Source: Planctomyces sp.
Lineage (GTDB): Bacteria; Planctomycetota; Planctomycetia; Planctomycetales; Planctomycetaceae
Reading direction: 5' to 3'
DNA: 32,046 nucleotides
NCBI GenBank assembly: GCA_027483145.1
Contig: JAIXVG010000436.1
Location: 1-32,046 of the forward strand
Positions 24,218-32,046 of this stretch are shown here, in pieces; position 1 is the stretch's first letter; each line of letters begins with the position of its first letter. Below the pieces are notes generated by a model that saw only the letters and a list, made by a program, of their open reading frames with translations, ran no database searches and was not told where the DNA came from. The position numbers were made by a program, and so were the translations under genes.

Positions 24218-25606
24218 CTAACAGCGGCGAATGGCGTCCATGGGGGTCATGCGGGTGGCCCACCAGGCGGGGTAGGCGCCCCCGATGAGTCCCAGCGACA
24301 TGCTGAAGAGCAAACTGAAGAGCAATAGCCCAGGGCTGGCGTACAGGTTCAGTTTCTGCGGGATGTACCAGTTAACGACATGCGTACCGCACCAGCCTAG
24401 AAAGCAGCCCAATACGCCTCCCCATAATCCCAGGAGGGCACTTTCCCAGCCGATCAGTTTGAACAGGTCGAGCGACGACCACCCGTTTGCCTTGAGAACA
24501 CCAAACTCGGTCATTCGTTCGGAGACGCTCATGAGCATGGTGTTCAAAATGCTCAAGAGGGCAATCGCGACCCCGATTCCATTCATCAAGTACAAAAAGA
24601 CATCAAGGTCGGCGCTGAACTCTTGAATGCGGTTTCCCCAATCGACGGCTGATCGCACTTCCAGCCCATCTTCGGCCGCAGCAGCGTCGGCTTTGGGCTG
24701 CCCGGTAGTTGCGTTACCAACCGCTGCATCAGTCTTCATAGCAGTACTGGCGTCTGCGGCTGCATCGGGTGAGGCAGTTGTTGAGGCTGAGGACTTTCCA
24801 CCGGAAAGCAATTGGCCGATGTTTCCAACATACTGCGTCAGGCTGCCGAGATTTCCCAGGGCCGATGGGTCTAAAGCCCCCGGTTGCGAGCCGCGCCAGC
24901 TACCCAGGCTGCGACCACGAAAGACCTCTTGAATTCGCTTGGTAAGGACCTTTGGCTCGCAGGTTCCATCAGGTTCAATATAGACCGACGAGACCAGGTC
25001 TTTCTCGATTTGATAGTTACTGCGAACGCTCGACTGGTCGTAGATGATTGCCACATCTAGCAGAATTGAGCCTGTTGAATAGACCCCCACAATCTCAAGC
25101 GTCGTTGCGTCAACACGTAATGTGTCTCCGACCCCTTTACCCGTGTCGTCTGCGATCGACTCGCTGATCACACAATGATTGGTCCCGATATCTGAGTCGT
25201 TCAAGAACCGGCCCCGTTTGATGTCATCGCGATAGATGGCCTTCTCAAGCTGATTCGTGCTGGGGATATCGGTTCCAAAAATGAAACGTGGCGGGTTGAA
25301 CGTCACTTTGCCATTGACCATGTGGGCACGAGTCCAAACCTCGGTTCGGACAATCTTGACCCCAGGAACGGCCTTAATCTCATCAGCCCAAGTCGCGGGG
25401 ACTCGCGAAAAAAGAGGGATCGGGGCACCCGGCTGCATGGCCACGAGGCCTGGCAGCCGGTCAAACGTGCGCGACACGGTGCGGTTCAGCCCGACCGCTA
25501 CCGAAAAGAGTCCCACCATCCCCATGATGGCCACGGTCAGACCTAACAAGGCCAAGACCGATCTGGTCGGCCGACTGGCCAAATTACGAATCGCAAACAG
25601 CAGCAT
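24218..25606 (-). CDS. MacB/FtsX-like ABC transporter permease
   Basis: A 462-residue membrane protein of the MacB/LolC/FtsX type. An N-terminal helix (about residues 17-40, LALLGLTVAIMGMVGLFSVA) is followed by a periplasmic MacB-type core domain up to about residue 335. Three C-terminal helices contain the family marker SVSERMTEFGVLKANGWS in the loop between the first two. It ends with WWATRMTPMDAIRR, the usual finish. Residues around 270-312 form an Ala/Thr/Asp-rich low-complexity insert. Such permeases usually drive export or lipoprotein release using a partner ATPase, which is not adjacent here. The start at 25606 begins LLFAIRNLASRPTRS, as expected for the family. Confidence 0.88.
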   Translation of the reverse strand: MLLFAIRNLASRPTRSVLALLGLTVAIMGMVGLFSVAVGLNRTVSRTFDRLPGLVAMQPGAPIPLFSRVPATWADEIKAVPGVKIVRTEVWTRAHMVNGKVTFNPPRFIFGTDIPSTNQLEKAIYRDDIKRGRFLNDSDIGTNHCVISESIADDTGKGVGDTLRVDATTLEIVGVYSTGSILLDVAIIYDQSSVRSNYQIEKDLVSSVYIEPDGTCEPKVLTKRIQEVFRGRSLGSWRGSQPGALDPSALGNLGSLTQYVGNIGQLLSGGKSSASTTASPDAAADASTAMKTDAAVGNATTGQPKADAAAAEDGLEVRSAVDWGNRIQEFSADLDVFLYLMNGIGVAIALLSILNTMLMSVSERMTEFGVLKANGWSSLDLFKLIGWESALLGLWGGVLGCFLGWCGTHVVNWYIPQKLNLYASPGLLLFSLLFSMSLGLIGGAYPAWWATRMTPMDAIRRC

Positions 25607-25789
25607 AGGGGTTAGTTCCGTGTGTCCCGTTACTTTGTTCGTCGTCTTTTCAAGGTTTGTCGTCAGTGATGATGGGGAATCTTATCCGACCGGTCCTCAA
25701 CTGCCACCATGATTTGACAGAGAATCGCGTTGGCCTGAGGTTTCTCGCGACGATTTCTTAAGGCGATAACGCAGCCTTCATTGGATTGG

Positions 25790-26338
25790 CTATGTAGCGA
25801 TTTCCAGAAATTCGCCACATGCGGGGACCAGCGAGGGCCAGTCGGTCACCGCGATGCTGCCCAAGGTTCCCCGCAGGGCGGCGATTGGCCCCCCGTGGAT
25901 AATGGCCATCACGCAACCTGGAGCAGGGAGGTCGTGGTACCAGCTCAGCACACGATCCCGCATGGCGAAGGTGGTTTCGCCGCCTGGGGGAGCAAAGTGG
26001 TTTGGATCATTCAGAAATCCATCCATGGCATTGCCGGTTGCCTCATAAATGGCTTGCCAGGTTTGTCCTTCCCAGGTCCCGAAGTTCATTTCTTGTAGAC
26101 GCTGATCTTCGATACAGACCGTGCCCGTGACTTGTGAAAGTTCCATCGCAACGAGGCGAGTACGCGTCAGGCCGCTATGGTAAATGACCGTGGGCCGATG
26201 GGCTGCAAGGCGCGTCACCAGTTCTGGTATCTGGGCTTGGCCTTCGTTGCTGAGTGCTACATCGGTTCTTCCGTAGCAGACTGCGCGATAGTCGCTGGTC
26301 ACTTGTGGATGCCGAACGAGGATCAGCTTCTCTGGCAT
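25790..26338 (-). CDS. Histidine phosphatase, CobC-like (alpha-ribazole phosphatase type)
   Basis: A 182-residue histidine phosphatase (phosphoglycerate mutase superfamily). The catalytic motif is LVRHPQVTS with H10; RHP replaces the usual RHG. CYGRTDVALS, SGLTRTRLVA, the acid E83 in LQEMNFGTWEG, PPGGET and H148 in IIHGGP follow. The CYGRTD and NFGTWEG combination is closest to CobC, which dephosphorylates alpha-ribazole phosphate in cobalamin synthesis, but there are no cobalamin genes nearby, so the substrate is open. The ATG at 26338 starts MPEKLILVRH; the frame is open further upstream through a REP copy, which is unlikely to be coding. The ribosome site is weak. Confidence 0.82.
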   Translation of the reverse strand: MPEKLILVRHPQVTSDYRAVCYGRTDVALSNEGQAQIPELVTRLAAHRPTVIYHSGLTRTRLVAMELSQVTGTVCIEDQRLQEMNFGTWEGQTWQAIYEATGNAMDGFLNDPNHFAPPGGETTFAMRDRVLSWYHDLPAPGCVMAIIHGGPIAALRGTLGSIAVTDWPSLVPACGEFLEIAT

Positions 26339-26445
26339 GATGTGGTTTCTAGCAGGGCTGGTGGTTGCAAGGGAATTTGTCCGAATCGTGCATTGCGTCG
26401 ATGAGTTGGGTGCTGGAATTGTGGCTAGCCTTGTAGGGTGCAACC

Positions 26446-26471
26446 ACCCGACGATTGGCATCGTCGGCTCG
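26446..26471 (+). repeat. REP family 2 copy
   Basis: ACCCGACGATTGGCATCGTC-GGCTCG, identical to the 21394 copy over this length. It lies between the methyltransferase and CobC-like genes, next to a GTAGGGTGCAACC fragment. Confidence 0.65.
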
Positions 26472-26521
26472 AAAAGAGCCTTGGCGACTTGGTTCTATGA
26501 ACTCTCAACCATGAACCAACT

Positions 26522-26539
26522 ACCGCGGGCTAGCGCCCG
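26522..26539. repeat. CGGGC-TAGC-GCCCG palindrome
   Basis: ACCGCGGGCTAGCGCCCG with 5-bp arms, 26 bases downstream of the methyltransferase stop. It is a possible terminator or a single REP copy. Confidence 0.4.
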
Positions 26540-26564
26540 ATCGCTCAGCGGAGTTGTGCTTTAT

Positions 26565-27398
26565 CTATTGACCATCGGGGACCCAGATTGCTGCTGGTGC
26601 TTGTCTTTCCGATTGGCGCGGGATGCGTCGGGCTTTCATGCGAACATACGGAGGGACAAATCGGCCGCGATGGCCAAAGTGGCCGGGTGGAACATCGTAG
26701 TTGGCCCGCCGCGGCTCGCGGAGATCTTCAATGACGAATCCAGCCGTACACATATCGCCGACCAGTTGCTCAAGGCGATGTAGAAACTCCGTGGCTTTGG
26801 GTTCGCGATACGACCGATCGGTCACTTCGGGGAGGGGACCGGTCGCATAGTATTCCAGCCCGATAACGTACCGGTCACGGTGATCACGATGCGTAATCTG
26901 CAAACTGCCTGGCTGTTTATGCTGGCTGATGTATAGCCCGCCGCTGCGCAATACGCGGGCCACTTCGCGATAGACGGCTGCGACATCGGGCACATAGCAG
27001 GTGCTAACCGGCTGATGGACAATATCGCAGCTGGCTTCCTGCAATTCATCGAGGCGATCCATCGAGGCTTCGATCGTACGAACGGCCAGTCCCCGGCGAC
27101 GGGCTTCTTTCTCGTCGCCGCGTAGCATCTCGGGACTGAGGTCGACGACCGTCACATTGGCCCCGGCTGCCGCATACAAGATCGATTGCCATCCCCCTCC
27201 CGCAGCCAGGCAGAGCACATCGAGCCCCTTTACTCTGGGGGGAAGCCAGCCTCGGCCATCGAGTGTCGCAAGTGGCTGCTGGCATTCTTCGTCGGTGGCG
27301 GGCCTGGAAAACTGGCTGGCTTCGTTGGCCAACAGATTCCACGCATCTGCATTGCTTTTGAGAAGTCGCTGTCGCTCGATTTCAGGATCGGTGTTCAT
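26565..27398 (-). CDS. Class I SAM-dependent methyltransferase
   Basis: A 277-residue Rossmann-fold methyltransferase. Motif I is DVLCLAAGGGWQS (60-72), D86 in VTVVDLSPEML binds the ribose of SAM, and SCDIVHQPVSTCYVPD is motif IV, followed by EVARVLRSGGLYI (motif V). The fold matches UbiE/Methyltransf_11-type enzymes, which act on small molecules. The C-terminal GHFGHRGRFVPPYV is rich in Gly and aromatic residues, with an unknown role. The ATG at 27398 begins MNTDPEIERQRLLKSN, a helix common at the start of this class. The substrate cannot be deduced. It is on the same strand as the CobC-like gene but 226 bases upstream with repeats between. Confidence 0.87.
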   Translation of the reverse strand: MNTDPEIERQRLLKSNADAWNLLANEASQFSRPATDEECQQPLATLDGRGWLPPRVKGLDVLCLAAGGGWQSILYAAAGANVTVVDLSPEMLRGDEKEARRRGLAVRTIEASMDRLDELQEASCDIVHQPVSTCYVPDVAAVYREVARVLRSGGLYISQHKQPGSLQITHRDHRDRYVIGLEYYATGPLPEVTDRSYREPKATEFLHRLEQLVGDMCTAGFVIEDLREPRRANYDVPPGHFGHRGRFVPPYVRMKARRIPRQSERQAPAAIWVPDGQ

Positions 27399-27936
27399 GG
27401 CCTGATCTTAACCAATCAGGAATGACAACGGGACCGATCTGGTAGTTGGCACAGACAAATCTATGGTCAATCAGCAACCTGTCTGCGCGGGTTCCTTTCG
27501 GCGAGCGACAAGAGACGCAGATCTGGCGAAATGAGGGCTATTCGCAATAGCAGTCGCCCCACGAACCTTCCGAGAACCAGGTGATGCCTATTCGAATTCG
27601 CCGTTCAGAGGTTTGTTAAGCAAGCCCACAAATGTGAAGATCCCTCGCTAATGCTTCGGGCTACAACATGTTGAGATTGCTCGCTGGGGGAATCAGCAAC
27701 GACCTCTTGCTAGGGATCGAGCCGATTCATTCTTACGTAGCCCGAAGCGTTAGCGAGGGGCATAGCACACTTAAGTGATAATCAGCGAGCATTGTAGGCT
27801 GACTGGCCGAATACGGTCGCTTGATCGGTGAGGTCGGCAAATCTCTTAAGACACCTCTGGAAACCCAGTTGTGCCTTTTTCGAAACCCTGGATTGACTGG
27901 ACGCCATTATCGTATCGGAGGTTTCTCGGGTAGGCA
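27399..27936. other. Intergenic region with a type B composite repeat
   Basis: 538 bases between the metallophosphoesterase stop and the methyltransferase start (both minus strand). About 240 bases are the composite repeat; the rest shows no gene. Confidence 0.55.
27639..27876 (+). repeat. Composite repeat type B, copy 2
   Basis: Facing family 1 units CCCTCGCTAATGCTTCGGGC (27642-27661) and GTAGCCCGAAGCG-TTAGCGAGGGGCAT (27737-27763), followed by the conserved GAATACGG and CTTGATCGG part. The order and size match 21101-21342. Confidence 0.7.
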
Positions 27937-28695
27937 CTAAGCCGATCGGACCCGCTCACCCGCTTCGACCTCAGTAGTCTGGGTGGTCGAAGCGCTCGTC
28001 TGGTTGCGGCGACCGCCCGTTCGCAAGACATCAGCGGCCAGGTTAAACGCTTCTGGTGGCAGGTTAGCCTCGGCCAGCTCGCGAACGGCCTGCTCGATAT
28101 CGTACTCGACCCGCTTCAGTTGCACCTGTCCATTTTCGATGATCGCATAGGCTGCTCGGTTATCTCCATCGCGTGGTTGACCAACACTTCCCGGGTTCAC
28201 CAACTGCAAGTTACCAAACTTCAAGTGCAGTTGCAGATGAGTATGCCCGCAGATCACGAAGTCGGTATTGATATCCCCTAACCGCTGCTGCCAGCCGTAA
28301 GGATCGTTCCCTAAGTATTCATCCATGGGGTCACGCGGAGTGGCGTGCACCAGAAAGAATCGTTGTCCGCCAAGTGTGACTGTTTGCGTAACGGGAAGTC
28401 GTGACAAATGCTTGATATCGGTCGGACGCAAAACTTTGGCGTGGTGCTCGCGGGTCGTCGCAGCCAGCATTCGGAACCCGCCACCAACTGAGCCTGGAAC
28501 GCGCTGTGCTGTCGCATGATCGTGATTCCCGCGCACGGTCGCGGTGGCGTTTTTTCGAATCCAATCGATACACGGGATGGGGTTGGCACCATACTCGACG
28601 ATGTCCCCGACACACAGGCAGGCATCGTAAGTCTCATCAATCGCCGAAAGGGCGGGCCAATTAGCGTGAATGTCGGCGATAACCAGGATCTTCAT
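27937..28695 (-). CDS. Metallophosphoesterase, YfcE/MJ0936-like
   Basis: A 252-residue calcineurin-like phosphoesterase. The five metal-binding blocks are visible: ADIHANW (D8, H10), VGDIVEYG (D31), VRGNHDHA (N57, H58, D59), FLVHATP and ICGHTHLQ, followed by LVNPGSVGQPRDGD. This order and the short helical insert match the YfcE/MJ0936 branch of small phosphodiesterases. The last 30 residues are Thr/Ser-rich and not conserved. The start is ATG at 28695, where MKILVIADIH is the standard beginning. A palindrome lies just upstream. The natural substrate is unknown; phosphodiesters in general are hydrolysed by this branch. Confidence 0.9.
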   Translation of the reverse strand: MKILVIADIHANWPALSAIDETYDACLCVGDIVEYGANPIPCIDWIRKNATATVRGNHDHATAQRVPGSVGGGFRMLAATTREHHAKVLRPTDIKHLSRLPVTQTVTLGGQRFFLVHATPRDPMDEYLGNDPYGWQQRLGDINTDFVICGHTHLQLHLKFGNLQLVNPGSVGQPRDGDNRAAYAIIENGQVQLKRVEYDIEQAVRELAEANLPPEAFNLAADVLRTGGRRNQTSASTTQTTEVEAGERVRSA

Positions 28696-29210
28696 GCAAC
28701 GCTACCAGATATCCCGGTCATCGGAACCAATGACCGGATTGCAACTTGAATGGGTAATGAAAGACAGAACCACCTTCGCAGCGTCGCGAGCGCGACCAAG
28801 ATACGAGTGGGTCGGTGGCGAGCCAATTTTCTCCTCGCCGAAAGTCCTTCTACATCTTATCTTAACAAATGATCGGCTCCCAGCGATGGCAGAATCTGGT
28901 TTCATCCGATCAGTTTGCGGCGTTTTTCTCGGGCTGAAGAGTTGTCGCCTATCGACACTTCTCGCCTCGCTGCCATCCCGTGTGGGCCACCGTCTCAAAA
29001 GTCTCGAAAAGAGTGCCGGGCCTTAGACTTAGTCGAAGATAATCTCCTTTCTTTATGGTAATCTATCGACTGTATCGTGTCTGAGGCGTCTATAGGCCCA
29101 CAGAGCAGAGATTCATGTTGATTGTCTCCCTCTGCAGCGATCAGCAAATTTTCTAACGAACCTCCCAAACAACATGTCAACAAGGCAGCCGCTTAAGCAA
29201 GGGTTTCCCT
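28696..29210. other. Divergent intergenic region
   Basis: 515 bases between the divergent metallophosphoesterase gene and the small gene at 29211. Besides the palindrome at 28714-28737 there are GTCGCG-AG-CGCGAC (28783-28796) and GGCGAG...CTCGCC (28817-28839) hairpins. No gene is seen; the open frame on the plus strand has no family resemblance. Confidence 0.45.
28714..28737. promoter_or_regulatory. Palindrome upstream of the metallophosphoesterase gene
   Basis: CCGGTCAT (28714-28721) and ATGACCGG (28730-28737) pair perfectly around 8 bases. It starts 19 bases upstream of the gene's ATG, so it could be an operator or a leader hairpin. Confidence 0.35.
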
Positions 29211-29531
29211 ATGTCTCGACCTGGTGAGCGAACTACGCATCGTGTTGACAGATTGACACTTCGGGAAAAAGTGGTCGAAGGGGAACGGCTGGCCCGCGAA
29301 CTGATGGACCACATGAGCCAGGGCTTCACCCCGAAGCTGGGCGAATTAATGAGAATGGTCGCCCCGACCGACCCCGATGCCCCGCCAGTAGCCGACATCA
29401 CAATTCGAACTCAAGCGATGCGCGTCCTCGATAGCGAGCAGTTCACTAACCAGCTTGAAGAAGAAGCGGAAAAGTTCTTTTCAGCGATTGCCCACGAGAC
29501 TGAAAAAATCGCGCTCGGCGAAACCAAGTAA
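29211..29531 (+). CDS. Small hypothetical protein, mostly helical
   Basis: A 106-residue protein not recognised as a known family. It has no signal, membrane helix or Cys pair. The charged stretches LREKVVEGERLARELMDHM and LEEEAEKFFSAIAHETEKI suggest two long helices, perhaps a coiled coil. The ATG at 29211 follows AAGGG at 7 bases, which supports it as a true gene. It stands alone, in the spacer before the kinase gene, 679 bases upstream of that gene. Confidence 0.65.
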   Translation: MSRPGERTTHRVDRLTLREKVVEGERLARELMDHMSQGFTPKLGELMRMVAPTDPDAPPVADITIRTQAMRVLDSEQFTNQLEEEAEKFFSAIAHETEKIALGETK

Positions 29532-30210
29532 CAGTTGTCAGCCGCGATTCAGCCCAAAGTTGTCGGGCTAATCCCATCTGGAGTTCCTGATCCAGTCGGC
29601 AGGAATTCGAGCGCAGAAGTCGGCCAAACACCATTCCAATCTTGATAATCTGTTTGGTTTCTTCGCCTCCAATTCAACGTAAGCCATTTTATTGCATAGT
29701 GTTGCAATGCCGTGACGACAATTGGTTCGACTAAACCAATCACGGCGATTTGGCGACATCAAACTGGGGCTGTAGCAATTGGTTCCGCTGCGTCATCCAG
29801 ATTTTGGACCTGTATGGGCAAAATCAGTGTGACAAATCGCTGTCGTTCGACAAATGCCTATTGCCGGAAGCTCCAGCACATCGGGCGAACCGATCTCAAA
29901 ATACTGGCCAAAACCTGCTGGGTTCGGTCGAACTCTTGTTCGTGGAACCGCGTCTTTTCATGTGGCGGGCGAACAAACGAAGGTGGGCTCGCGGCCCCTG
30001 ACGGGACTTCAGCAAGACCGATCACAGAAAATCTTAAGGTCAATCAAGGTAAGGAATTAGGGCGCGATTCATTTGCAAATCGGTCAGAAGAGCGGGTTTT
30101 GCCAAATCGCTGTTTGGAACCACCCGCTTCTGGGATAGGATATATCGCGCAGATTTCGGCGAACCCCCTGCCGTTAAAGGTTGACCGGGGGCAAAGGGAG
30201 TCAAAGCCAA
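29532..30210. other. Long leader region before the kinase gene
   Basis: 679 bases with no convincing gene. Palindromes: ATTGGTT-CGACTA-AACCAAT (29721-29740), GTTCG-GT-CGAAC (29922-29933) and an AGAAGAGCGGGT / ACCCGCTTCT pair (30086-30097 with 30122-30131). TTGGAA (30114-30119) and TAGGAT (30136-30141), 16 bases apart, are the best promoter candidate for the kinase gene. Confidence 0.4.
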
Positions 30211-32046
30211 GTGCCAAGCAGTGCGAAGCCAATCGCCGGTTTAACAGACGGGCCACGTTCCGGCTCGGCACCTGCATGGCCATTGCTTGTCCCCGCGAAC
30301 GGCGAGACGGTCGTGCGGGGCGCCCAAGCTCCAGTCACTGGCTACATTCCATCCGATCAACTGGCCGACAGATTGCTTGGTGGTCAGTCCCCAGATAGCC
30401 TGGGATCAATCGATCTGCAGTTAGTCGAACTGCTGTTCCCCACAGCCGCACCGGGACAGGCGATTCCCAGCCCCGACGTCAGCGGTGTGCAATTTGACGA
30501 GTTTCGACTTCAGCGACGAATTGGCATTGGGGGCATGGGAAGCGTCTTCCTGGCGGAAGACGAGCGACTGCGGCGAATAGTCGCCCTGAAGGTGTTGTCC
30601 CCTTGGCAGGCCCGGGCCGATGGAGCCGTCAGACGGTTCGTTAATGAAGCCCGAGCGGCGGCGGCCCTCGATCATCCTCATATCGCTCGCGTCTTCACTT
30701 ATGGAACCGACAAAGGGTTCCACTACATCGCTTTCGAGTTCATCAGCGGAACCAACCTGCGTGATCTTGTCAGGCAACGTGGCCGACTGGAAGCCAGCGA
30801 AGCCGTGCTGTTGACCATCCAGATTGTCTCAGCCTTACAACACACATCAGCCGCTGGGATTGTCCACCGCGATATCAAGCCTTCGAACATCCTGGTCGGC
30901 CCCGGGGGCTTTGCCAAACTGGTCGACCTGGGTCTGGCCCGTAAAACCGCTGGCGAAGAGTCAGCCGAGTTGACCGTCGCTGGAACCACACTGGGAACAT
31001 TCGACTATATCTCGCCCGAGCAAGCCCGCGAGCCGAGTAACGTCGACGTGCGCAGCGATATCTACTCGCTGGGGTGCACTGTCTATCATATGCTGACCGG
31101 AGAGCCTCCCTATCCAGAAGGTACGGTTCTCCAGAAGTTGCTCGATCATCAAGGCAAAGACTCGCCCGATCCTCGCAAAAAGAATCCCCGCGTCCCAGTG
31201 TCGCTGGCAAAAATCTTGAAGCGCATGATGGCCAGCGAAGTCAAGCGCCGCTATCAGACAGCTGATGACTTGATGAACGACCTGGTTGTTGTGGCCCACT
31301 CGTTAGGAGTGAAGAACAACACCATCGCCGGTCCGCTGGGGCGACTTTCCGTTTCGCCCGGTCGAAGCCATTGGCTGCGAAGCAACTTCGGCTGGTTGGC
31401 CACTGCAGCAGCCCTGGTTCTGGCGGTCATTCTGATTGATCGCAACCCTGAGATTCTGCGCGGGCCCGCACCTTCATCCAACGGATCAAGCGGCTCGCCG
31501 TCAATCTCAAGCGATCAAACAAAAGCCGGAGCCTCAGCCACCATCAAGCCTGAGGGTCCAACAAACACCCTCGATACGAATACCGCTGTTGCAGTTATCT
31601 CTCCGCAGCAGCCCGCTGCGTCAAAGTCTCCCACTCAGCCAATCGAGGCTGGCTCTGCTGTGGCCAGGTCGAACGGTCCTAAGTCTCCGATTGGGAGCAG
31701 CGAAGTAGGCTCTCGTCCGTCGGATCAGGCAACCGAACCGCGATCAATCAATAAACCGGGTGAGCGAGTCGATGGGAGTGGCGGCAAAGTCACCCGCACC
31801 CCCGACCTAGCGGAACTTTTGTCCGACTCTGGGAGTGGATTCAAGGCTCCCAAAGAAACGCTACCGCAAACCCCTGCCCCGTGGATATCAGGCCGAAATC
31901 TCCTCGATTTTTCTCGCTATCTGCCGTTCGGCGGAGATCGAACCAAGGGGGCAACCACTTCTAAAACTGCGCCCGCCACCGGCAGCGCGACCAGCAGACA
32001 AGACATGGCTGCGTCACAGCCAGCCATTGGCAAACCGAGTCCAACA
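30211..32046 (+). CDS. Serine/threonine protein kinase with one transmembrane helix (3' end outside window)
   Basis: 612 codons are visible and the frame is open at the window end. A Pro/Gly-rich N-terminus of about 93 residues precedes a bacterial Hanks-type kinase domain: RRIGIGGMGSVFLAED (Gly loop from 105), VALKVL (K127), IVHRDIKPSNIL (H219-D221), VDLGLA (D239; DLG instead of DFG) and GTFDYISPEQA. The domain ends near residue 365. A membrane helix follows at about 393-411 (FGWLATAAALVLAVILI), then a long Ser/Pro/Thr-rich low-complexity region, probably outside the membrane. Family knowledge says such kinases phosphorylate cytoplasmic proteins on external signals; no sensor domain is in view. 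I chose GTG at 30211, with AAAGGGAG 10 bases upstream, over TTG at 30181. Confidence 0.9.
   Translation, partial: MPSSAKPIAGLTDGPRSGSAPAWPLLVPANGETVVRGAQAPVTGYIPSDQLADRLLGGQSPDSLGSIDLQLVELLFPTAAPGQAIPSPDVSGVQFDEFRLQRRIGIGGMGSVFLAEDERLRRIVALKVLSPWQARADGAVRRFVNEARAAAALDHPHIARVFTYGTDKGFHYIAFEFISGTNLRDLVRQRGRLEASEAVLLTIQIVSALQHTSAAGIVHRDIKPSNILVGPGGFAKLVDLGLARKTAGEESAELTVAGTTLGTFDYISPEQAREPSNVDVRSDIYSLGCTVYHMLTGEPPYPEGTVLQKLLDHQGKDSPDPRKKNPRVPVSLAKILKRMMASEVKRRYQTADDLMNDLVVVAHSLGVKNNTIAGPLGRLSVSPGRSHWLRSNFGWLATAAALVLAVILIDRNPEILRGPAPSSNGSSGSPSISSDQTKAGASATIKPEGPTNTLDTNTAVAVISPQQPAASKSPTQPIEAGSAVARSNGPKSPIGSSEVGSRPSDQATEPRSINKPGERVDGSGGKVTRTPDLAELLSDSGSGFKAPKETLPQTPAPWISGRNLLDFSRYLPFGGDRTKGATTSKTAPATGSATSRQDMAASQPAIGKPSPT

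Noticed and set aside
28670-29026. 118-codon frame upstream of the small hypothetical gene
   Set aside because: It begins inside the metallophosphoesterase gene on the opposite strand, and contains several palindromes and no recognisable domain.
29712-30398. Plus-strand open frame in the kinase leader and N-terminus
   Set aside because: No ribosome site or domain; low-quality composition rich in Arg and Ser; it overlaps the kinase start in another frame.

Overview
The window looks like chromosomal DNA of a planctomycete (Planctomycetota). The grounds are indirect: a large Ser/Thr kinase with a central transmembrane segment, a sugar-phosphate isomerase next to a PhyH dioxygenase, MacB-like and ABC-2 permeases with no ATPase beside them, frequent TTG/GTG starts, and wide spacers packed with short palindromic (REP-like) repeats. 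No rRNA, tRNA or CRISPR array was seen.

Layout. 1-2137: the 3' end of an ASCH-like gene, a DoxX-like membrane protein and a TIM-barrel isomerase. 2633-3478: a PhyH dioxygenase, divergent from the isomerase. 3887-5470: an orphan ABC-2 permease bracketed by two copies of a composite repeat. 5969-9577: housekeeping genes corA, proC and ispH. 9588-11816: a divergent pair of glycosyltransferases. 11853-12476: a REP-associated (RAYT) transposase framed by a 40-bp inverted pair of repeats. 12615-13883: two poorly characterised proteins. 14263-15306: a ThiF/MoeB-type E1-like enzyme.

15428-19792 is the most unusual part, a same-strand phage-derived cassette: a sigma-region-4-like HTH protein, a ParB-like gene broken by one in-frame TAA, an ABC ATPase whose frame passes into a GNAT domain through a 9-A run carrying the -1 slippery heptamer A AAA AAG, a small terminase subunit and a large terminase. 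No portal, capsid or tail genes follow. The GNAT part resembles Mom-type phage DNA-modification enzymes. I read this as a packaging/modification module that is either domesticated or decaying.

20247-23991: a NatA-type ATPase and a NatB-type permease fused to a CPBP protease, with a 17-T run inside the coding sequence between the two halves. 24218-28695 (minus strand): a MacB/FtsX-like permease, a CobC-like phosphatase, a SAM methyltransferase and a metallophosphoesterase. 29211-29531: a small unknown protein. 30211 to the window end: a Ser/Thr protein kinase whose 3' end is missing.

At least nine families of short palindromic repeats fill the spacers. Some have merged with genes: one repeat encodes the C-terminus and stop codon of a glycosyltransferase. 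All functional calls are from reading the sequence; no database search was possible.
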